The notes under the pieces: generated by a model
The model's input: only the letters and a program-made list of their open reading frames with translations
Database searches by the model: none
Told to the model about the DNA's origin: nothing
Program-made: the position numbers and the translations under genes
Assembly (NCBI GenBank): GCA_036250195.1
Contig: JAVHZZ010000002.1
Span: 65,106,205 to 65,170,204 of the forward strand
Direction of reading: 5' to 3'
DNA length: 64,000 bases
Origin: Mixophyes australis
Taxonomy: Eukaryota > Chordata > Amphibia > Anura > Limnodynastidae
Shown: piece after piece, positions 22,705 through 33,193 of the stretch
Numbering within the stretch: position 1 is the first letter of the stretch
Layout of the letters: every line of letters starts with the position of its first letter

Positions 22705-22897
22705 GGAGAACCTAATCTTACGTCTCTCCAGAGCAACTCAGCTTGGGAAGGAGCATGAGAGAGAGAACTTGTGTGTCTTCTTGCGTAAACTTGATGAGTA
22801 CCACAGAAAGATCCTCCAGCGTTGGACAAATAGGCAGACTTGCATAGAGCAGGAGCGCAACAAATGCCTGAGCACAATGTTTTTGCTATTTAAAAAG
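22705..22897 (+). CDS. fam186: FAM186-like gene, fourth exon in the window
   Basis: Acceptor cttctcttatag ends at 22704 and donor GTATTT starts at 22898. The exon has one base completing an Arg codon and 64 codons, ending in phase 0. The peptide is a strongly charged helix (ENLILRLSRATQLGKEHERE ... LRKLDEYHRKILQRW ... RQTCIEQERNKCL). This style and position match the conserved C-terminal helical region of FAM186A/B, where I recall an NLI-RL ... W-N/S-KQ ... E-KR pattern. The small size and phase match on both sides make this a confident exon. Confidence 0.85.
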
Positions 22898-23103
22898 GTA
22901 TTTAACTAACATATATTAAAATATAATATTGCCAAAGTAATCTAGTTTAAAACAATATAACAAATTAAATATGGGGCATTTCTGCAATCCAACTCTCAGT
23001 TTATATGTCAAACATTTCTGAGATCAGGGGAATATTTTAATTGTCTTCTAATTACTACTGTGTTACTTCACCATCACCACCTTCAGAATGTTTATGACAT
23101 TGG
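22898..23103. other. Start of intron 4
   Basis: Donor GTATTT, then AT-rich sequence up to the solo LTR target site. Nothing else is seen. Confidence 0.6.
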
Positions 23104-23711
23104 TGTTATGCTCAGGGAAGTCCTTCAGTCAATATTGGCACCAGCTCTTTAGGGTGCGGAGTCTAACAGCCTCTCAGGTCTTCACCAAGAACTAATGCAA
23201 GGCAGGATGGACTTGGCTGCTGAGAAACTGCAGGTTGCGGCCCCTACTGAGCTTATAGATGGGAGGAATGGATAGACTAGCAGCAAGGCAATACGGAAAC
23301 AGTACCCAAGGCAGGGTCCAATGTGCAGTGAGGATCCTTCCAGAGGTTGGTGAGGCACAGCGGGGTCTGGTACACGTTAGCAGATGTCCATCACGCCAAA
23401 GGAGAATCCAAAAAGAGTAGTGAGGGCCGAGCCGGGTCTGGTACACGTTAGCAGATGTCCGTCATGCCAAAGGAGAATCCAAGGAGAGAGTAGTGAGGTC
23501 TGAGCCGGGTCTGGTACACAGGAAAAGCTCTGGAGATGCAGGAGAACACAGGGAGACACAGGGAGCTAGAAGATAGGGAGCAGGAGTCAGGGACGCAACT
23601 TGTTGCTCTGACAAGCGGAATTTGAATTCTCCGCCAGGGGTCACATGATCGGCGCTGCCGCCACCCGGAAGTGACAGGCTGCTGGCAGCGCGAACAGAGG
23701 TGAGTATTACA
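23104..23711. mobile_element. Solo LTR of a gypsy-like element with 5-bp TSD
   Basis: The 608-bp unit starts TGTTATGC and ends ATTACA. It is flanked by a perfect 5-bp repeat ATTGG (23099-23103 and 23712-23716). It has no internal coding region, so it looks like the product of LTR-LTR recombination. Its sequence (ggagtctaac ... tcttcaccaagaac ... aaggcaggatgga) resembles the unit at 48325-49007. It contains an internal duplication of about 80 bp around 23365-23520. Confidence 0.85.
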
Positions 23712-23716
23712 ATTGG

Positions 23717-24961
23717 CTGTACTCTAGGATGTGCTGGTGACAGGTGATAGAGTGTAGCATGGCAGCATCCTGTGGTCAGCACTGAATTAGTATGGGCAAT
23801 TGAGGTGCTTTTGCTCTAAAATATATGGTTTACATTTTACTTGTATATTGGTTTACCAGTGGGCAGCTCAATAGTTGGAACCATTCAAATCACATTGGGA
23901 ACTACTTTCCCAAGCAACTTTTTCATGACCTGAAGCTTACTTTCCTCAGTGTTAAAACAAATTGTGTTTTTTGCACATGGAATTAAAAACAGCTGCGTGA
24001 AAGTAGCCTTAGGGATCAATGCTTCATTTTTCACCAGTCAATGGTGCAAACAAAACCAAAGTCACACAGTCCTTAGAGTGGTGGGTACAAACAGTCTGCA
24101 ACAGACTACATTGAAATTAAGTTGATGAAGTAACCTGAGGTAAGATGCTGGCCCTGTCACAATACAAATATCCCTTCCTCCAGGTGTGATATAATGGAAG
24201 GTGTGTGTACAATGAATCAGGGCTGACACTGTGCCATAAATGTATCTGAGAAAGACAAAGTTCACAGACTGAATGATAAAACCATTCCTGTGAGTCACAG
24301 ATTATGTGAACAATACAAACAGCAATCCAGTAGTTCAACAGTGCTATAAAAGGTATTGCAGCAAAAGCAGACAAAGAAAAAAAAATGCAATGGATATATA
24401 CATTTACATTTGGTCTGAAAGGAAATTATGCATGTATTCAAAATGCTATTGAAGAAACAGTTATTCAAATTATGAAAAAGTCAGATAAATGTAAGGATTA
24501 CTTGCATATCATCTTTGTATTGTTAAGATGAGTTTGACTAGGTTTTGATCACATTATTGCATACCTCCTAACACTGTGCAAATTGTGGCAGTGTGAGGCG
24601 GAGGTGCACAGCTGGAAAGGTCACACCACGCTGAGACATGACCATGTAATATTGGGCATGCTGTATTCCCTCAAAGTTGTGCCTGGTGCTTTTGATTCAG
24701 GATTAACCTCTTCCTGTTGGCTGCCATGGCCAGGAGGAGTCATGCTGTATGCCTTCCAGGGGTGTCAACTTTTTTCCTGTCTCTACTCAGCTAACTAAGG
24801 ACTAACCCATTCCTTTTGAAGTGCTAGGCTGCCCCAGCATGCACACCTGCATACTGTCCTGGCAGTCGGGACAATAATCCCATGGCTGAACTATGTCAAC
24901 AACCTGGACAACTGTATAGACCAGCGAGGCTATCTATCCACCTTGTGATAGACGGTTAGAA
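23717..24961. other. Intron 4 stretch without recognised features
   Basis: No long ORF, inverted repeat or tandem array stands out to me. The part at 24560-24900 contains GC-richer sequence that may be an old repeat remnant. Confidence 0.45.
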
Positions 24962-25254
24962 CATACTTTCCAACATTGTACATTCTTCTTCCGGGAGGCA
25001 GGTGGACGAGTGGGGGCGGGCTCAAAGATTAACAAAATTTGGCACTGCCCCTAAGCTGTCATTATCAGTTTGGCCTATACCAGCAGGGGGCGTGGCCGCG
25101 ATGACGCATCAATTGTGACGCTAAGCCCCGCCCCTGCCGTTCAATTTAATGAACTGGCTGGGATCCGGGAGGCTGCCCTGCTCTCTCGGGAGTCCTGGAG
25201 GACTCTCAAATTTTCGGGAGTCTCCCGGGCATTCCAAGAGTGTAGGCAACTATG
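24962..25254. mobile_element. Diverged MITE related to 1488-1717
   Basis: The ends CATACTTTCCAAC and GGCAACTATG are a weak inverted pair resembling the 1488-1717 element. The interior has the same gggcgtgg and cgggagtctcccggg style. The flanks GGTTAGAA (24954-24961) and AGTTAGAG (25255-25262) share a 6-base core, compatible with an aged 8-bp duplication. Confidence 0.6.
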
Positions 25255-25528
25255 AGTTAGAGCCATGTATGAGTATTGCTCTGTACAGCAGACACTTCAC
25301 TTTCAGGCACTTTATCATTTGTATTCACATTGAAACATCATCACTAATAAACTTCATGTGTAAACCTGTAGACCATGAATGGCGCACACGACTAATGCAT
25401 GATTGTTCATTAGATTTCAGAATGTAAGATTTAAGAAAAGAAAAATTGCTTACTGGAATTGGTACATACATTTATGAAAATACGCAATTCTTCACACAAT
25501 AACTTTTTTACATATATTTTCATTGTAG

Positions 25529-25656
25529 CTAAAGATGAAGTGGAAAATTAACCTTTCCTGTCCTTGCCAACTGTTGCAAATAGGACAGTGCAAGGAAGAA
25601 CAAGTTCAACGTTCATTTAATGACAGGCTCAGTAAGTGGACTTCTTGCCCACGCAG
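25529..25656 (+). CDS. fam186: FAM186-like gene, fifth exon in the window
   Basis: Acceptor ttttcattgtag ends at 25528 and the frame starts in phase 0 with Leu-Lys-Met-Lys-Trp. Two donors keep the phase needed by the last exon (two spare bases AG plus A making Arg). One is CAG|GTCAGG, ending the exon at 25656. The other is CAG|GTTAAA, ending it at 25722. The GTAAGT at 25632 has the wrong phase. The peptide (LKMKWKINLSCPCQLLQIGQ) begins as the end of the helical C-terminal region and then becomes polar. Without transcript data I prefer the first donor weakly. Confidence 0.7.
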
Positions 25657-25873
25657 GTCAGGCCAGATGATGTCTCAATACTCTACAGAAACCACCACCA
25701 CAAGCTTCCTTCAAATCTTCAGGTTAAACAGACTAACCCTATATCATGTTTGTCTCTTTTATTTGTGCATAGTAAACTTTAAACAATGACTGTATTAAGA
25801 TACAGTCTTATTTGCTACAGGGCCTATTTTATTTTATTGTGATCATACAATAGAGTTGCCTTTGCTTGACTTC

Positions 25874-26252
25874 TCTTACCCCTATAATCATCATCATCAT
25901 TTATTTATATAGCACCACTAATTCCACAGCGCTGTACAGAGAACTCATTCACATCAGTCCCTGCCCCATTGGAGCTTACAGTCTAAATTCGCTAATATAG
26001 ACACACACTCACACACAGACAGACAGACAGAGAGGGAGAGAGGGAGAGACTAGGGTCAATTTTGATAGCAGCCAATTAACCTACCAGTATGTTTTTGGAG
26101 TGTGGGCGGAAACCAGAGCACCCGGAGGAAATCCACGCAAACACAGGGAGAACATGCAAACTCCACACAAATAAGGCCATGGTTGGGAATTGAACTCATG
26201 ACCACAGTGCTGTGAGGCAGAAGTGCTTACCACTAGGCCACTGTGCTGCCCC
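25874..26252 (-). mobile_element. V-SINE-like tRNA-derived element, near full length
   Basis: Reading leftward from 26252, the head ggggcagcacagtggcctag contains an A-box-like TGGCCTAGTGGT. A B-box-like GAGTTCAATTCCC follows, then the conserved central block (gtgtttgcgtggatttcctc), the CA/GA-rich stretch and a (GAT)n tail. It is therefore a RNA polymerase III-type SINE mobilised by a LINE. CCCCTA on both sides may be a short target duplication. Confidence 0.85.
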
Positions 26253-26822
26253 TAAACCTTTTTTGTCTTCCTATATCTATTCTGTCTCCTTATGTCCTCT
26301 GAATACAATAGGTTGGCTCATGGCTTAGTGTCAATGGATATGTGGTACAGTATCTGCGTGGAATGTGGCATCACTGGATGCATGGTCAAGGATGGAAGTA
26401 GATGGAAACTGTGATAGAGAGCAGACAAGATGTGACAGGCACAATCCTCTGAATTTGCTCATAGCCTGCCATAGGCAAACCAAGGGGGGGGGTGTTTCCT
26501 AGTGCCTGGAAACCCCCCATCCAAGCCTGGGACACTGTATAATTGAGGTGGCTGGACCCTGCCCCCACTTCACACGGCTCTGCTTGAAAAGTAGTGCATG
26601 CAGCATTGCCCATGTATATTATGGGATAGGAAGAGTTGAAGAGCAGCCAAGCACTGTCTAAAATTATAGCCACGCCCCCATGCATGCTTGTCACGCCCAC
26701 TGGCGGTGTGGTGTGGAAACCCCCCTCTACAAATCCTGCGTTTGCCCCTGCCTGCACAGAGGCGAAGTCTATAACTATGTCTAGCATATATACTCATCCA
26801 GGATAGGCACAATTAAGTAAAG
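26253..26822. other. Intron 5 stretch without recognised features
   Basis: Chance ORFs only. Bases 26460-26760 contain words such as gcatgcttgtcacgcccac that look like an old repeat, but no boundary can be drawn. Confidence 0.45.
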
Positions 26823-26970
26823 CAGGGCTGGCCAACATGTGGCTCTCCAGGTGTTGTGAAACTACAAGTCCCAGCATGCCCTGCCAGCTATAGACTGGCT
26901 TTCTATTGGCAAAGCATGCTGGGGCTTGTAGTTTCACAACACCTGGTGAACCACAGGTTGGCCAGGCCTG
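26823..26970. mobile_element. 148-bp hAT-type palindromic MITE with 8-bp TSD
   Basis: The ends CAGGGCTGGCCAAC and GTTGGCCAGGCCTG are inverted repeats, and the arms pair through most of the element (ctacaagtcccagcatgc against gcatgctggggcttgtag). A perfect 8-bp duplication AAGTAAAG flanks it (26815-26822 and 26971-26978). No coding content. Confidence 0.9.
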
Positions 26971-27250
26971 AAGTAAAGAAATGCTTGAGGTTATAGTCCT
27001 TTTTATTAAAACTTACTGCTTTACAAAACTATGCATTAGGCAGTAGTGCCTAGGGGCGACAAAGACTGTGAGACAAGCTATTCACTGCTCTTATGATTTA
27101 CAGTGCATCTTTCATCAGCAAACTAAATGAACTGAGGAATAAGAACATCAGCTGATATCACTAACTGAGGTGGAGAAATTATAAATTAACCCAAGGAACA
27201 TGATATAACAGGGTATAATTGTACGGGGTTAAGTGGCAGGACTAGCTGTT

Positions 27251-27251
<1 letters not shown>

Positions 27252-27284
<33 letters not shown>

Positions 27285-27721
27285 ATCTATATCTATATAT
27301 CAAATATATATATATATATATATCTACTATATAAATGCCTAGTGGCGTGTGTGAAAAAAAAAAAACCAAGCTGCAGCGCCACCTGCTGGGCAGAGTTATA
27401 CACTGACCTATATATTTCTTGAAGGAGAAGTGACAGTTGGGAGTGGTTGGTGGTTGCCGGGGGTGACAGTGGGGAGTTTTTAACACCTTAAGTAGCTTGA
27501 TGAAGGATGTGGTGATGAAGATGAAAGATGAGGTGATGGAGAAAAATGATGATGTGGTGACATGTGGACAAAACCACGTTAAAAAAGGGCGCTTGCGTCG
27601 GGAAGTAACGCTCTTCTCCTGAGGAGGCCTGGGCTAGGCCCAAATGCATGACAAGAACCTTTTTAACACCTTAAGTAGCTTGATTTGACTAGAATGCATG
27701 AGTATCATGCACGGGTTAACT

Positions 27722-27760
<39 letters not shown>
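27252..27760. repeat. AT-rich microsatellite split by a Helitron-like element
   Basis: (AT)n tracts at 27252-27322 and 27724-27752, the second followed by a short CACACA run. The two tracts were probably one array before the 401-bp insertion between them. Confidence 0.85.
27323..27723 (+). mobile_element. Helitron-like non-autonomous element
   Basis: It starts TCTACTATATAAATG directly after an A and ends just before a T, the A/T insertion rule of Helitrons, with no target duplication. Near the 3' end a short perfect hairpin GCATGA-GTA-TCATGC (27695-27709) lies 14 bases from the terminus, as in Helitrons. The last four bases are CTTG rather than the usual CTRR, which lowers confidence. No Rep/helicase coding. 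A direct repeat (aacaccttaagtagcttgat) occurs at 27482 and 27664. Confidence 0.55.
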
Positions 27761-27763
<3 letters not shown>

Positions 27764-29164
27764 TACATACACATGTATATATGTAATTTTGGCCCCTGCT
27801 CCGAAGAGCAGAGTTGTACAGCGCATGTGTGAAGGGATCATGTGATCCCTCTCTGTGACATGCTAATTTTTCTTTCTTCGGTATACACTAGGCTGCTCTG
27901 TGCGCATGCGCGGGTTTTGCGGTCGGCGCATGCACAGAATGATTAAAAAGATGACGAAGAACATCAAGGACCGCAGGAGAATAGGAAGTGTCAGGTAACT
28001 TTTCCTGTGTTGTTTTTTTTAGTAAATATAAGATAACTTTCAATCCTCATCTATATGATGAGAATTGAAAAGTATCTTTCATATTAAACGCTCGTTCATA
28101 AATATACCCCAAAGTGTTCAGAAAATACAGTTAAACAAGACAGTTGCACAAACATTGAACAATAATTGAAGACCTCTAGAAATAATCTACATCTGCTGCA
28201 TCTTTACTCTGCTACTTCTGATTGCACAGGACATTACAACTAGGTAATTCTTTTAATTCCTGCATATGTTGCTATTTTCCTTCTAAGCACCAATGTTTGC
28301 TAAATAATTTTTCTTGCTTTTCTTTCATGGCATCATCTTTAGAACTATATCCTCCTTCACCCTTCCTGCAACACACACCTCTGTCCACATTGCTCCTTCA
28401 TTATTTCACTCATCTCTAGTTAACACTCATGAACTTTTGTCCTATTTAAATTCAATAGTTATAACAGCCTCACCCTGTCTTGTTGCCCTGGAAACAGAGG
28501 CGCATGTGCCCCTAGTGCCGGGCCTGGCAGGTGAGAGCGGAAGCGCCCCGTTGCCTAGCAACATGACGTATCTCACACAAGACACTGCAAAAACTTTAAT
28601 TCATGCACTCATCATCTTCCATCGATTTTGTTATGTGTGCCACAGCCTGTGTTGCGTTTAAGGAAAGAAGGCTTATTGGTTGTCCCTGGATAAAATGGGA
28701 CTCAGGGGCAGATCCCAACTCCTCTCCCTCTCCAGTCTCGACTTCTCCCCCTCTCCAGTCTCAACTCCTCTCCAGTCCCGACTCCTATAGGCCCTGTGCC
28801 CTACAACATTATGTGTCTCACAAATTAATGTATTTTAGGATACAAATCAGTCAGGTTTGTTCTTCGTATTAATTTAAGTAAAACACTATACATAGCTATA
28901 AAACCACAACAATAGGAGCAGCAAATAACAGATATGTCTGTCCCATCATCACACATTCACGTGTGGTTTAAGGCGAGGGAAGGGGGCAGTCAGTAACTAG
29001 CCTTATGCAATTTCAATTTTAGTTGCATAAAGCTAAACTTACTTCACAGACTCCTCAGAGAATTGCCTGAGCATTCCGAGAAGTCAAACAGCCCCACAAA
29101 ACAGGGCTCAGAGAGGAAGTGTATTCAGCAAGGAGTATGCAGTGGAGTGTCAGAACAGAGGACA
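27761..29164. other. Intron 5 stretch without a recognised gene
   Basis: Contains a short stem (caatcctcatc and gatgagaattg near 28041-28070) and a CpG-containing patch at 28480-28570 with cgttgcctagcaac, a word common in the gypsy LTRs of this window. No ORF convinces me. Confidence 0.45.
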
Positions 29165-29191
29165 CAACTAAAGGTAAGTAAGATTGATGCA

Positions 29192-29219
29192 ATGAGGGCT
29201 ATAGGGAGTGGGCTGCAAT
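29192..29219. repeat. Left remnant of the gctgcaatga minisatellite
   Basis: Units of the type gcaatgagggctatagggagtgggct end at the target site of the 29220 insertion. The same unit continues at 33194, showing that the transposon landed inside the array. Confidence 0.75.
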
Positions 29220-29518
29220 CAGGGCCGGACTGGGACTAAAAATCAGCCCTGGCATTTAAAGCACACAGGCCCACGTGTTGTGGGCTCCATGCACTATATT
29301 GTTGCACACTGATGCTGGCGCAGTACAACATGATGTAGTATGAGTGTGTGTGTGGGGGGGGGGGGGGGGTATTTATTTCTCCTAATGACCCTCAACATTA
29401 CATTATTAGCACCCCAATTACATCAATAAACACCATGACAATACATTATTAGTACCCAAATTACAGCAATAAATAACCCCCCACACACACTCATACTACA
29501 TCAATCATCCCCACATTA

Positions 29519-29950
29519 CAGCAACCGGCATCACCCCCCACATTACAGCAACCGGCATCACCCCCACATTACAGCATCCGGCATCACCCCCCACATTACA
29601 GCAACCAGCATCACCCCCACATTACAGCAACCAGCATCACCCCCACATTACAGCAACCGGCATCACCCCCACATTACAGCAATCGGCATCACCCCCCACA
29701 TTACAGCAACCGGCATCACCCCCCACATTACAGCAACCAGCATCACCCCCACATTACAGCAACCGGCATCACCCCCACATTATAGCATCCAGCATTACCC
29801 CCACATTACAGCAACTGGCATCACCCCCCACATTACATCAACCGGCATCACCCCCCACATTACAGCAACCGGCATCACCCCCACATTACAGCGTCCAGCA
29901 TCACCCCCACATTACAGCGTCCAGCATCACCCCCCACATTATAGCAATAC
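29519..29950 (+). repeat. 26-bp tandem repeat, about 16 units
   Basis: Unit cattacagcaaccggcatc plus a C run of five or six (25-27 bp). Variation lies mainly in C-run length and in aaccgg/aaccag/gtccag. No coding frame is kept, because the unit length varies by one base. Confidence 0.95.
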
Positions 29951-30019
29951 CCTCTCCTACTTATTAGCAATACTAAGCACCAAACACACTACAACACTGC
30001 CACCAGCACGCCACCCCAT

Positions 30020-31539
30020 ACTACAGCAATACCACCAATTATACAGACGCCACTGTAGGAAACAATGTTTTGCTTTTTTCAAATCTCCCACAAAATGGCA
30101 ACACTGAACAGAGTACTTACACACACATATAGGTAACAGGTACCCTTTTCCCTCAATTAAATAGTAATGGCAGAATTTTCATGAATCATTCCACATGAAA
30201 TAAAACTAACATATATCTAAAAAAAACATAACTATTGAATGATCAGTTGAATCCACGTGGCCGCATTAAAAGTATTTCCATCTACAGCAAAATGTCAGAG
30301 AAAAATATTTTTGTTTTACTACAGTAATTGGATATGCGTCTTTTCTATTCATTTTAAATAACCCAGTATATAAATTAAGGGGGATAGAGGAGGTGGGTGA
30401 GAAATAATTGGATGTGATCCATCAGTTTGATTAGATAGGAAACATTTAGATTATTTACCTGGAGGCGTCTTGACTCACAGGCAGGGCTGACAAGAGGAAT
30501 TTTGGGCCCCGATACAGCAACTTCTTTGGGCTCCCATCATATTCAACAATGAAAGACTTGCCTTTGGCAGAAGTTCATATGATGCCACACCGTAGTGTGC
30601 CCAGTTCATATTATGCCACATTGTAGTGCCCCAAGGTCATATTATGCCACATAGTATAACCCTCAATTCATATTTGGTCATGCAGAAGTGCCCACAAATC
30701 ATATTATGGCATAGTAGTGCCCCCAAATCATTAGTAAAGCTCAGATAAAAACTCATTCACAAATAAAAATTGGTACAGCATATCAGATACTGAGTGTGAG
30801 TCCCAAGAGCAGCTTAATACATCATTTACAATGCAAACAAAAATAGATATATTGACACAATTACAGATAACATTTATGACAAGCAATGTTTTTTCCTCTT
30901 AATTAAAAATCTCTGTACAGATAAATATGCAAAAAACATTACAGCGCAATAATGAGCAATACATAGTGTTAAACATTATTGGATACGCTGTAGTGTCCCC
31001 AGTTCAAGAAAGGATGGTTAAAAACATATTGCACACGAGAAAATATATGAACTTACCTGATTATGGCATCCTGTGTTCTGTTCTCCTACTGGGCGCGCTG
31101 GGCGAGGAGGGATCAGCAGCTGTCAGCTCACACAGGCAGTCGGGAGCAGGAATAGAGGGCAGTGGTCGAAGCAGAAATTTAGGAGTGGGGGTATAGAAAA
31201 TATAAGTGAATGGAGTCTGAAGGCTTGATTTTTTATTTTTTTTAACACTTGTCCCCTCTGTGCATTTCCATTCTTCATTACTACTTGTGTTTTATGATGG
31301 CTGCATCCCTGACATTCCCATTCTTAAGATGTCCCTCCCTTTACACTTTCTTTTACCTATGCCCCTGCACCATCTTCTCCTTTGTCCCTCTCACTTAACC
31401 CCCTGCACCACCTTCTCCGCTGGCTCTCACACATCCTCCTGTACCACCTACTCCCCTGGCTCTCTCACACGTCTTCCTGCACCCTCTACCCCCCGGCTCT
31501 CTCACTCCTCTTCCTGCACTCCCTACCACCCTGGCTCTC
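30020..31539. other. Interior of the 29220-33193 element, no recognised gene
   Basis: AT-rich then T/C-rich sequence. Bases 30570-30720 hold a weak repeat of catattatgccacat with agtgccc. No protein similarity is seen. Confidence 0.5.
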
Positions 31540-32826
31540 TCACCCCCTTCGGCTCTCTCACCTCCTTTCCCAGCACCCCCTTCGGCTCTCTCACCCCCTC
31601 TCCCAGCACCCCCTGGCTCTCACCCCCTTTCCCAGCACCCCCTTCCGCTCTCTCACCCCCTCTCCCAGCACCCCCTTCAGCTCTCTCACCCCCTTTCCCA
31701 GCACCCCCTTGAGCTCTCTCACCCCCTCTGCCAGCACCCCCTGGCTCTCACCCCCTTTCCCAGCACCCCCTTCGGCTCTCTCACCCCCTCTCCCAGCACC
31801 CCCTGGCTCTCACCCCCTTTCCCAGCACCCCCTTCCGCTCTCTTACCCCCTCTCCCAGCACCCCCTTCAGCTCTCTCACCCCCTCTCCCAGCACCCCCTT
31901 CAGCTCTCTCACCCCCTTTCCCAGCACCCCCTTCCGCTCTCTCACCCCCTTCGGCTCTCACACCCCCTCTCCCAGCACCCCCTGGCTCTCTCACCCCCTC
32001 TCCCAGCACCCCCTTTCCCAGCACCCCCTTCGGCTCTCACCCCCTCTCCCAGCACCCCCTGGCTCTCACACCCCCTCTCCCAGCACCCCCTTCGGCTCTC
32101 TCACCCCCTCTCCCAGCACCCCCTTCGGCTCTCTCACCCCCTCTCCCAGCACCCCCTTCGGCTCTCTCACCCCTCTCCCAGCACCCCCTGGCTCTCAACC
32201 CCTTTCCCAGCACCCCCTTCGGCTCTCTCACCCCCTTTCCCAGCACCCCCTTCCGCTCTCTCACCCCCTCTTCCAGCACCACCTGGCTCTCACCCCCTTT
32301 CCCAGCACCCCCTTTGGCTCTCTCACCCCCTTTCCCAGCACCCCCTTCGGCTCTTTCACCTCCTTTCCCAGCACCCCCTTCGGCTCTCTCACCCCCTCTC
32401 CCAGCACCCCCTTCGGCTCTCTCACCCCTCTCCCAGCACCCCCTGGCTCTCAACCCCTTTCCCAGCACCCCCTTCGGCTCTCTCACCCCCTTTCCCAGCA
32501 CCCCCTTCCGCTCTCTCACCCCCTCTTCCAGCACCACCTGGCTCTCACCCCCTTTCCCAGCACCCCCTTCGGCTCTCTCACCCCCTTTCCCAGCACCCCC
32601 TTCGGCTCTTTCACCTCCTTTCCCAGCACCCCCTTCGGCTCTCTCACCCCCTCTCCCAGCACCCCCTGGCTCTCATCCCCTTTCCCAGCACCCCCTCCGG
32701 CTCTCTCACCCCCTCTCCAAGCACCCCCTAGCTCTCACCCCCTTTCCCAGCACCCCCTGGCTCTCACCCCCTTTCCCAGCACTCCCTGGCTCTCACCCCC
32801 TTTCCCAGCACTCCCTGGCTCTCACC
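31540..32826 (+). repeat. C-rich minisatellite, 27-34 bp units
   Basis: Dozens of copies of ttcggctctctcaccccctc plus tcccagcacccc, with shorter units in which ttcggctctctc is replaced by tggctctc. A duplicated higher-order block recurs (32120-32330 and 32360-32580). Long open frames on both strands here follow from composition. Confidence 0.95.
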
Positions 32827-32985
32827 ACCTGAAAATCGCGGGCACCCCCCCCTGAAAATCACGGCACCCCCGCGACCCCCCCCCCCCCTGAAAATCGCGG
32901 GCACCCCCGCCCGAAAATCGCGGCACCCCCCCCCCCCCCGAAAATCGCGGCACCCCCGCGACCCCCCCCCCCCCCCCCCCGTCTT
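32827..32985 (+). repeat. Short cctgaaaatcgcggcacccc repeats with C runs
   Basis: Six copies of a gaaaatcgcgg word separated by homopolymer C runs of up to 18 bases, followed by a short A run at 32990. Confidence 0.85.
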
Positions 32986-33193
32986 CAGTAAAAAAAAAAA
33001 ACAAATTAAAAAAGACAGGAAACTCACCAGTGTAACTGGCTGCACAGCATAACGGGGGAGGGAGCTGGGGGGCGCGCAGCAGAGGTTGCTGGTTCCTCCA
33101 GCCACCAAGAAGACAGGGGGAGTCGGGCCGGCCCATATAGCCATCGGCCCTTCTGGCATTTGCCAGAAGTGCCAGATGGCCAGTCCGGCCCTG

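Larger units (their letters stand above)
29220..33193. mobile_element. 4-kb hAT-type element with 8-bp TSD, filled with minisatellites
   Basis: The ends CAGGGCCGGACTGG and CCAGTCCGGCCCTG are a perfect 14-bp inverted repeat, flanked by the perfect 8-bp duplication GCTGCAAT (29212-29219 and 33194-33201). CAGGG ends and 8-bp duplications are hAT features. No transposase domain is visible. Instead the 3974-bp interior is mostly tandem arrays plus low-complexity sequence. A CAGGGCTGACAAGAGG word at 30483 resembles another hAT terminus, so the interior may be composite. Confidence 0.85.

Noticed and set aside
25631..25638. GTAAGT as the donor of the fifth FAM186-like exon
   Set aside because: Good motif, but it leaves one spare base, while the last exon needs two. 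It would shift the conserved C-terminal block out of frame.
29519..29950. CRISPR-like regular repeat
   Set aside because: Head-to-tail 26-bp units without unique spacers, in a eukaryotic transposon. It is a minisatellite.
31382..32832. Pro/Ser-rich 449-codon frame and Gly-rich antisense frames
   Set aside because: Produced by a C-rich minisatellite with few stop codons. The unit length is not constant and no unique domain is present.
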